From Candidatus Melainabacteria bacterium (lineage in GTDB: Bacteria; Cyanobacteriota; Vampirovibrionia; LMEP-6097): a stretch of DNA of 35,853 bases. Shown here piece after piece: positions 30,691 through 35,853 of this stretch; within the stretch, counting starts at the first letter, position 1, and the number at the start of each line of letters is the position of its first letter. Below the pieces are notes generated by a model. It was given only the letters and a program-made list of their open reading frames with translations. It was not told the DNA's origin and did no database searches. Position numbers and translations under genes: made by a program. The stretch is from positions 1 through 35,853 of the forward strand of contig DUDT01000017.1 in NCBI GenBank assembly GCA_005110385.1, in the 5' to 3' direction.

Positions 30691-30894
30691 TTAGTAACGA
30701 TTTTCTACTCTGTGTACGTAAACTTCTTTAATAGCTTTAAGAATAGGTGGGTAAGGGCTAGGCTCTTCTTTATCTTGCTCTTTAATTCTTTTAGCTACAC
30801 CAGCAATCTCTCTGGTCATCTCATAGATGTTTTCTTCGTAGTCTATAATCTCACTTAAGAACTTATTAGTAGAATCGCTCTGATTATTAGGCAT
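30691..30894 (-). CDS. rpoZ: RNA polymerase omega subunit-like protein
   Basis: 67 residues in the spot rpoZ normally occupies, just ahead of coaBC. ENIYEMTREIAGVAKRIKEQ resembles the omega N-terminal helix (n-rye-mtlEiAkRAkql), which binds the beta-prime subunit. The usual Val/Ile-rich first strand is short and the acidic tail differs, so sequence evidence alone is modest. The position is the stronger argument. Small unrelated proteins are possible. Confidence 0.6.
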   Translation of the reverse strand: MPNNQSDSTNKFLSEIIDYEENIYEMTREIAGVAKRIKEQDKEEPSPYPPILKAIKEVYVHRVENRY

Positions 30895-30905
30895 AAGTCA
30901 AGTAA

Positions 30906-31568
30906 TTATACCACAGCTTGAGCTAGAGACTGCGTAATGTTTTTGTACACCTCATCTGGACTCAGTTCTGCATCTAGTTCAATAAATTTACCTGATTTAT
31001 ATTTATTATAGAATTCTGTTAAAGGCAGTCCAGTTTCCGTCTCATAAGAATTTAGTCTTTTTTCTATAATTTCAGGATTATCATCTTTTCTTTGGTACAA
31101 ATCTGAGCCACATAAATCACAGCGGCCTTCTACTTTAGGAGCTGTGAATACGATGTGAAACATACCTTTACAGTTAGGATCTTTAGTTTTAGAACACATT
31201 CTTCTGCCACTCAGTCTTTCTACAAGAATTTCTTTATGGACGTTTAAAGCAAATATATAATCGAGTGGACTAACCTCAGCTAAAAATTTAGCTTGTTCTA
31301 ATGTTCTTGGGTAGCCATCTAATAGAAATCTATTAGTGGTTTTTAATTTACTTTTAACTATTTCATTGACTATGTCATCAGAGACTAACTCTCCACGCTC
31401 AACTATAGCTTTAACTTCTTTCCCTAAAGCAGATTCACTTTTGATTTCAGCTCTGATAAGATCACCAGTGCTGATGTGTTCAAGCTTAAACTCTTCTGCG
31501 AGTTTAGCTGCTTGTGTCCCTTTGCCTGCACCTGCTGGACCGATAAATAGAATTCTTAGGTTTTCCAT
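30906..31568 (-). CDS. adk: Adenylate kinase with Cys-containing lid
   Basis: Converts ATP and AMP to two ADP. GPAGAGKGTQAAKL (residues 10-23) is the P-loop, HISTGDLIRAE and LDGYPRTLEQA are the AMP and hinge motifs, RLSGRR begins the lid. The lid carries MCSKTKDPNCKGMFH and CDLCGSDLYQR, a four-Cys set like the zinc-binding lids of Gram-positive Adk but with an unusual first spacing (C-x7-C). 220 residues. TAAGAT lies 10 nt before ATG, so an own promoter is likely. Confidence 0.95.
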   Translation of the reverse strand: MENLRILFIGPAGAGKGTQAAKLAEEFKLEHISTGDLIRAEIKSESALGKEVKAIVERGELVSDDIVNEIVKSKLKTTNRFLLDGYPRTLEQAKFLAEVSPLDYIFALNVHKEILVERLSGRRMCSKTKDPNCKGMFHIVFTAPKVEGRCDLCGSDLYQRKDDNPEIIEKRLNSYETETGLPLTEFYNKYKSGKFIELDAELSPDEVYKNITQSLAQAVV

Positions 31569-31588
31569 GTATGAAGAAATCTTAACAT

Positions 31589-31622
31589 GGGCGTGTAGCG
31601 AAACTCCAATTTCTGCGTTTTA
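31589..31622 (-). repeat. Short palindromic-element copy at the queA stop codon
   Basis: After the queA stop TAA (31622-31620) comes AACGCAGAAATTGGAGTT then TCGCTACACGCCC. It is next to the adk promoter (31579-31584). Confidence 0.75.
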
Positions 31623-32795
31623 AAGCAAAAGGCAGCAGTCGCCATAACTAAAGAATCGATATTTTTCTTCAACGGCTATCCTGTAAAGGGTTTTACACTC
31701 CTCTATGCCAATTAATGTGCTTACTAATAGCAGTAAAGTGGATTTCGGTAAATGGAAATTAGTGAGAAGCCCATCTATAATTTTAAATTTGAAATTCCCC
31801 GGATATATGTACAAATCAGTCTCACCACGCAGTTTACCAGTAATAGCTATGCTTTCAAGGCAGCGTAAACTAGTAGTGCCGATAGCGATTACCCTTCTCC
31901 CTTCTGCTTTCGCTGATTGAATTTTATTCCAATTTTCAGGACTGATTTCATAAGTCTCGAAATGCATCTTATGATCTTTTACTTCACTTACGCTGACAGG
32001 TTTAAAGGTTCCTATACCTACATCTAAATTTAAGTCTATAAATTCAACTCCTTTATTTGTAAGTTCTTGAATGATCTCTTCGGTAAAATGCAATCCAGCA
32101 GTAGGTGCTGCAATACTGCTGCCGAGAGAGTCCTGTTTGGAATAGACCGTCTGATAGCGGTCTTTATCACTATCTTCGGCACTCCTTTGTAGATACGGTG
32201 GTATCGGCATAGTGCCGTGATTCGTGATTATGTTTATAAATTGCTCATAGCTTTTGAATTCGACGATCATCATCCCATCTTCATTCGAAGACCCTTGCGC
32301 AACTCCATTCTCTGTGTTTCCCTTGAAAATAATTATTTCTTCTGATGAGCCACTTACAATGTACGATTTAGGAGTGTTTTTAATTTTTTTTCCAGGCTTG
32401 GCTAGAGCCGTCCAGCGGTACTCCTTATTATGGGACTGCTCGCAAACTCCACTTTCTACATTTCCGTCGTCCTCATGATCCAACAATTCTTTAACTAAAA
32501 GTATTTCAATCGCTTTATTTTCAGGCTTCTCTTTATCTATCACGAAAAATCTTGCGGCTAGCACTCTGGTGACATTCCTAACTAAAATATCTCCTGTTTT
32601 TAAAATGGAGCATATATCTTTAAAGGATCTATGTTCGATACTTTTATTAAGTTCTTGTGAAATAGTGCCTTGGGGATTTGGTGCTTCCTGAATTTCTCGC
32701 TTATAATAGAGCAAGCGAGAATTATCCCTTTTACTTAGTGGGTATTTAGCGACTAATTCCTCTGGTAGCTCAAAATCAAAATCGTCAATTAACAT
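31620..32795 (-). CDS. queA: tRNA queuosine synthesis enzyme QueA with two element insertions
   Basis: S-adenosylmethionine:tRNA ribosyltransferase-isomerase, adding the epoxy-cyclopentane ring of queuosine. GTMPIPPYL (194-202) and SSIAAPTAGLHFTEE (226-240) are QueA signatures, and IAIGTTSLRCLESI and SYGDCCLLL are the C-terminal ones. 391 residues against about 345 usual. The surplus includes residues 105-123 (DHEDDGNVESGVCEQSHN) and 159-173 (GNTENGVAQGSSNED), both matching the palindromic-element peptide. They lie in the variable insert domain, not in the catalytic barrel, so the enzyme may still work. Starts 9 nt from the divergent glycosyltransferase gene. Confidence 0.93.
   Translation of the reverse strand: MLIDDFDFELPEELVAKYPLSKRDNSRLLYYKREIQEAPNPQGTISQELNKSIEHRSFKDICSILKTGDILVRNVTRVLAARFFVIDKEKPENKAIEILLVKELLDHEDDGNVESGVCEQSHNKEYRWTALAKPGKKIKNTPKSYIVSGSSEEIIIFKGNTENGVAQGSSNEDGMMIVEFKSYEQFINIITNHGTMPIPPYLQRSAEDSDKDRYQTVYSKQDSLGSSIAAPTAGLHFTEEIIQELTNKGVEFIDLNLDVGIGTFKPVSVSEVKDHKMHFETYEISPENWNKIQSAKAEGRRVIAIGTTSLRCLESIAITGKLRGETDLYIYPGNFKFKIIDGLLTNFHLPKSTLLLLVSTLIGIEECKTLYRIAVEEKYRFFSYGDCCLLL
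32291..32320 (-). repeat. Palindromic-element copy in queA (second copy)
   Basis: ACCCTTGCGCAACTCCATTC then TCTGTGTTTC; conserved AACTCCATT block and same reading frame (TENGVAQGS). Confidence 0.65.
32432..32482 (-). repeat. Palindromic-element copy in queA (first copy)
   Basis: GACTGCTCGCAAACTCCAC block plus the core start GTCGTCCTCATGATCC, identical in that part to 13621-13638 and 19351-19366. It is truncated after that. Confidence 0.8.
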
Positions 32796-32804
32796 AGTGC
32801 TTCA

Positions 32805-33917
32805 ATGATTAAACTGAGTATAATAATCACCACATATAATAGAGCAAATTTGCTTGAGCAATTGTTAAATGATATTTCAGAACAGCACGCAAGCTTAGCT
32901 CTAGAAGAGCAGTCCATTGAGTTAATTCTTGTTGATAATAATTCTGGGGATGATACTAAAGCTGTTATTTATAAATTTATTGAAGCGAATACTTTAAGTG
33001 TTAAGTATATTTTTGAACCTGTTCAGGGTATTGCTGTTGCACGTAATGCTGGAGTAGAAAAGTCGCAAGGTAATCTTTTGGCCTTTTTGCATGATGACAT
33101 TTCTTTGGATGAGGATTGGCTTCGTGAAGCTTATAAGTTAGCTTCTAATTGTTTACAGCATGAAATAGGTGTTTATGGGGGACGCTCAATACCTCTTTGG
33201 GAAGATGTTTTACCTGAGTGGCTTGATCTAGAACCACCTTATGGTGTTGATCAAGAAGTTTTTAGAGGACATAGCTATGGTGATGAAGAGAGGTTCTATC
33301 CTTTTGATACAGAGTTTGGTAAAGCGGATTACCCATCGGGTATAAATGTTTTTATTCGCAGAGAGATTTTTATTAACTGTGGAATTTTCAGAGTGGACTT
33401 GGGAGCCAATGCTGAAGGTGGTCTTGGCTCCCATGAGGATTATGAATTTTTTGATTACCTTGCTGCTATAAATATTCCAATGCTATATGTCCCGCAGTGC
33501 ATAGTTTTTCATCCTATCAAACCAGAACATCTCGATGAGCATTATGTAAGAACTAGTTATTTTAAAACGGGTAGGAGTCTTTATTGGATAGCTCATACTG
33601 ACAGACTTAAGCGTTCTGCCCCAGATCTATTCCAAATCAATAGTGGTGATAGATTGTTTTATCCAGAATTTACTAGAATTAAAATCGCAAGAATCCCTCT
33701 TTATCTGCATTTAAAGATATTTTATGTAGCTTGTGAATTACTCTACGTCTTAGTTTTATTTGATAAGAAAAAGTTACATTATGTTACTTTTAAGCTTTGC
33801 CAGGTTTTAGGAGAGATGAATGCAGCTGTTCTTTTAGCTCAAAGAGAGAAGAACAAGAAGTTTAGTTTTAAAGACAGGATTATAAAAAAGAAAGTGATCG
33901 AATTTAAAGAGGTGTGA
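32805..33917 (+). CDS. Family 2 glycosyltransferase, 370 aa
   Basis: GT-A fold enzyme that adds a sugar, probably in LPS or capsule assembly. LSIIITTYNRANLLEQLL begins the nucleotide domain, LILVDNNSGDDT carries the UDP-binding Asp region, GIAVARNAGV the next block, and FLHDDISLDEDW the metal-binding acidic motif (HDD in place of DxD). A C-terminal helical part (about 300-345) has a hydrophobic stretch but no clear membrane span. The target sugar is unknown. Ends by overlapping nagZ for 14 bases. Confidence 0.88.
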   Translation: MIKLSIIITTYNRANLLEQLLNDISEQHASLALEEQSIELILVDNNSGDDTKAVIYKFIEANTLSVKYIFEPVQGIAVARNAGVEKSQGNLLAFLHDDISLDEDWLREAYKLASNCLQHEIGVYGGRSIPLWEDVLPEWLDLEPPYGVDQEVFRGHSYGDEERFYPFDTEFGKADYPSGINVFIRREIFINCGIFRVDLGANAEGGLGSHEDYEFFDYLAAINIPMLYVPQCIVFHPIKPEHLDEHYVRTSYFKTGRSLYWIAHTDRLKRSAPDLFQINSGDRLFYPEFTRIKIARIPLYLHLKIFYVACELLYVLVLFDKKKLHYVTFKLCQVLGEMNAAVLLAQREKNKKFSFKDRIIKKKVIEFKEV

Positions 33918-35514
33918 GAATCTTGGTTAGTGCTTTATAGTGTACGAAATTTGCACCAGCTAGATTAATGTCAGCGATTTCACTATCAAAATCACATTCA
34001 ACATGAACAGTATTAGGAAAGTGTTTTTTAAAATTTAAAATAAGAGACCGCTGTGTAACTCCATCTTCGATAAGGTTTTCTAATTTTGGATCGCTCCAGC
34101 ACTGGAAAGTTAATATCAAATATTTTAAAGAACTCTTTGAGATTTCGTCTTCTTTAATGTGGGCTAATATTAAATCAATCAGAGACTTAGTTCCCGCGGA
34201 GAATTTTATTAATTTGGCTTCTGGAAATACTTTCATGATCACTTCACTCTCTAGTTTAGGATGCTCAAAAACAAGAATATAATCAGGCTTAAGTGGCAGC
34301 AAACTGGACAACTCCGCATTTAAACCATTTTGAGCTTTGTATTTTATTTGAATGCTGTCTTGAACTATGTTTGACATCTCTTGTATTAATTTTTCTCTAT
34401 GGCTAGCGCCTAAAGTGTGTTTTATAGTGCTGTTTTTATCTAAGTTATAATCGTGTTGGCTTTCTAGCACTGTCATTTTTTTAGCTCTAAGCTGATTTCT
34501 AGTTAGTTTAATTTTTTCGATGGAATTTTCGATACGCTCACGCAAAGATTTACTGAAATGGCAGGTAGGACTAGATCTCTCTACCTCTAAAGCTTCTTCT
34601 ATATTAGTATTCCAGATAATTAGATCATTGCCAGCCTTTATCATTAATTCACAGATTCTTTTATAATCCCCAAATGCACTCAGGGCTTTCATCGTAATTT
34701 CATCAGTTACACACAGTCCTTTAAACTTAAGTTCTTGCTGAAGAAGACCTTCTACAAAAAAAGGATTAATGCTTGCTGGTAGTTTTTCTAATATTTCCTG
34801 CGTAAGTTTATTATTAAAACCACTTCCCAAGAGCTTTTCTTGAATGCTCTCTGGGAGCTTATAAATAGCGTGGGCAGTCATGACCATGTCTATTTCAGAG
34901 TTTATCGCTGCACGAAAAGGATTCAGATGATTATTAAAAGATAATTCCTCGCTTAGATCTATATAAGGTAGAGAATAATGCGAATCTTTACTAGAGTCGC
35001 CGTGTCCAGGAAAGTGTTTGGCACAATTAAGTAGGGGGTATTTTTTTAATTCACTGATAATGGCAGTAGCTTGCTTGGAGACTAACTTAGCGTCATTTCC
35101 TAGGCTTCTTGTGCCGATAATAGGATTTAGGGGATTAGTATTTAAATCTAAGCAGGGAGCGAAAACTAAATTAAAGCCTAAATCAATTAATTCAGAAGCA
35201 AAGAGCTGAGCGTGTGATTTTAAATAACCTGGATTCTTTCTGCTAGCAGTACCTAGAGCATGGAGGCTCGGTAAGCTTGCCGAAACCTTTCTGATGCGCT
35301 CTACCTTGCCGCCTTCTTGATCGACACTAATTAAAATATCCTCGCCTAATAAATCTTTTAAATCTGTGATAAGTCTCTTTAACTGTTCAGCTTCTTTTAT
35401 ATTCGTATCAAATAGAATTAAGCCAGCCGGTTTTAATTCTAGAAGTTTATCTGCTGTTTCTTTGTCTAAAGTGGCTCCCTTAAAGCCACAGATGAAGAGA
35501 TTGCTAAGTTGCAT
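33904..35514 (-). CDS. nagZ: Beta-N-acetylglucosaminidase, GH3 family (NagZ-like)
   Basis: Cleaves GlcNAc from recycled muropeptides. GLILFDTNI, SVDQEGGKVERI (63-74) and KHFPGHGDSSKDSHYSLP (166-183) are GH3 NagZ motifs; the His-Asp pair in the last is the acid/base dyad. The nucleophile is Asp271 in CVTDEITMKALSAFG. At 536 residues it is longer than simple NagZ (about 340); the extra C-terminal part (about 350-536) resembles the second domain of two-domain GH3 enzymes. ENLIEDGVTQRSLIL in that part matches the element-derived peptide. Pairs functionally with MpaA. Confidence 0.9.
   Translation of the reverse strand: MQLSNLFICGFKGATLDKETADKLLELKPAGLILFDTNIKEAEQLKRLITDLKDLLGEDILISVDQEGGKVERIRKVSASLPSLHALGTASRKNPGYLKSHAQLFASELIDLGFNLVFAPCLDLNTNPLNPIIGTRSLGNDAKLVSKQATAIISELKKYPLLNCAKHFPGHGDSSKDSHYSLPYIDLSEELSFNNHLNPFRAAINSEIDMVMTAHAIYKLPESIQEKLLGSGFNNKLTQEILEKLPASINPFFVEGLLQQELKFKGLCVTDEITMKALSAFGDYKRICELMIKAGNDLIIWNTNIEEALEVERSSPTCHFSKSLRERIENSIEKIKLTRNQLRAKKMTVLESQHDYNLDKNSTIKHTLGASHREKLIQEMSNIVQDSIQIKYKAQNGLNAELSSLLPLKPDYILVFEHPKLESEVIMKVFPEAKLIKFSAGTKSLIDLILAHIKEDEISKSSLKYLILTFQCWSDPKLENLIEDGVTQRSLILNFKKHFPNTVHVECDFDSEIADINLAGANFVHYKALTKILTPL
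34044..34076 (-). repeat. Possible palindromic-element copy in nagZ (diverged)
   Basis: GAGACCGCTGTGTAACTCCA matches GAGACCACTGCACAACTCCA (reverse complement of the 13653-13672 end) with four differences. Read as IEDGVTQRS, same frame as the other coding copies. No second half. Confidence 0.5.
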
Positions 35515-35605
35515 AATATCCTAATTATCTCATGGATATTTCATCATCTAAGTTTCAAAGTATCTAATGTATTAAAACTGCCCCAATTAACTTCACTTAA
35601 ATAAA

Positions 35606-35625
35606 TCTGGGGAAAAATGACCCCT
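35606..35625 (+). repeat. 20-bp string shared with 1963-1982
   Basis: TCTGGGGAAAAATGACCCCT, identical to the copy beside the 51-aa gene. Here it lies about 37 bp before a transposase gene, so it may be an IS left end. Confidence 0.5.
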
Positions 35626-35661
35626 AAAAAGCAGAGGGGTTATGGAGGGAGAATATTATGA

Positions 35662-35853
35662 ATGAGAGAAAGAGTACATGGTCTTGATGAATGTTCGATA
35701 TGTAAAGCTAGGGGAACAGTGATTCGTCGTGGTTTTTTTGAGAGAAAATCAGATAGAAAAATAATTCAGAAATATTACTGTAAAAAATGCAGGAAATCCT
35801 TTTCACAGCAGACTTTAAGCTATGACTATCGCCTCAGAAAGCGCTATCTTAAC
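35662..35853 (+). CDS. Transposase with N-terminal zinc ribbon (5' part only)
   Basis: ATG 35662 is 12 nt after GGAGGG (35644-35649). The 64 visible residues have ECSICKARGTVIRRGFFER, then YYCKKCRKSFSQQTLSY, a four-Cys ribbon as found at the start of many bacterial DDE transposases, then RLRKRYLN, and the sequence runs off the window. The IS family cannot be decided. The same frame is open upstream from ATG 35617 but broken by TGA at 35659-35661, directly before this ATG. Confidence 0.7.
   Translation, partial: MRERVHGLDECSICKARGTVIRRGFFERKSDRKIIQKYYCKKCRKSFSQQTLSYDYRLRKRYLN

Noticed and set aside
25245-32795. Peptide-import or other dedicated gene cluster around the DppB-type permease
   Set aside because: Its neighbours are housekeeping genes (clc, der, coaBC); no ATPase or binding protein is nearby.
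35617-35661. UGA read as a sense codon (altered genetic code)
   Set aside because: lpxC, sppA, argJ and the prepilin peptidase gene use TGA as a proper stop, so the TGA before the transposase is not evidence for recoding.

Overview
The window is chromosomal, AT-rich (roughly one third G+C by eye) and densely packed with housekeeping genes. It comes from a bacterium with an outer membrane: lpxC (lipid A) and kdsC (KDO) are present, as are an AsmA-like protein, type IV pilus assembly genes (prepilin peptidase and a PilM/PilN-like protein) and peptidoglycan-recycling enzymes (MpaA-like amidase, NagZ). I cannot assign a phylum. The gene content would fit an uncultured diderm lineage, for example one on the non-photosynthetic cyanobacterial side, but that is a guess. 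Both ends carry transposase fragments: an IS3-type right end at 1-278 and the start of a zinc-ribbon transposase at 35662-35853. The genome is therefore IS-bearing.

Layout. 1-1554: IS3 end, a phosphoribosyltransferase-like gene cut by it, and kdsC. 1555-2270: two very small membrane-protein genes. 2262-3958 (minus): lpxC and a secreted protein. 4054-6106: tRNA-Met, then an AsmA-like gene. 6138-7798 (minus): small unknown gene, SpoU rRNA methyltransferase, ruvX. 7866-10265 (minus): SCP2-domain protein, mpaA, bioF, divergent from rpsB-tsf-tRNA-Leu-YkgJ-family gene (10385-13536). 13671-16375 (minus): sppA-argJ. 16459-18935: nucleotidyltransferase, alanine dehydrogenase, small unknown protein. 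18941-20038 (minus): FolK-RimI fusion. 20168-22614: prepilin peptidase and PilM/PilN-like protein. 22664-24436 (minus): large unknown protein. 24556-25248: elbB. 25245-32795 (minus): queA, adk, rpoZ-like, coaBC, der, clc and a DppB-type permease, mostly overlapping or separated by a few bases. 32805-33917: glycosyltransferase. 33904-35514 (minus): nagZ.

The most notable thing here is a dispersed family of small palindromic elements. Two full copies of about 120 bp (13552-13672, intergenic; 19318-19438, inside the FolK-RimI gene) are about 90 percent identical and have inverted-repeat ends. The intergenic copy is also flanked by a 9-bp direct repeat. Truncated or internally deleted copies lie inside lpxC, mpaA, argJ (three), queA (two) and nagZ. 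Nearly all are read in the same frame, so unrelated proteins carry the same extra peptide (about N-A/T-E-I-E/G-V-R-x-Q-C/S) at places where the enzyme families have no such segment. Three more short copies abut the stop codons of ruvX, the nucleotidyltransferase gene and queA. This is the behaviour known for Rickettsia palindromic elements, but the sequence does not look like one I recognise.

A second window-wide pattern is regulatory. Many first genes of transcription units have a TATAAT-like box 6-10 nt before the start codon and no Shine-Dalgarno sequence, which suggests leaderless mRNAs. Genes inside operons use overlaps or short gaps.
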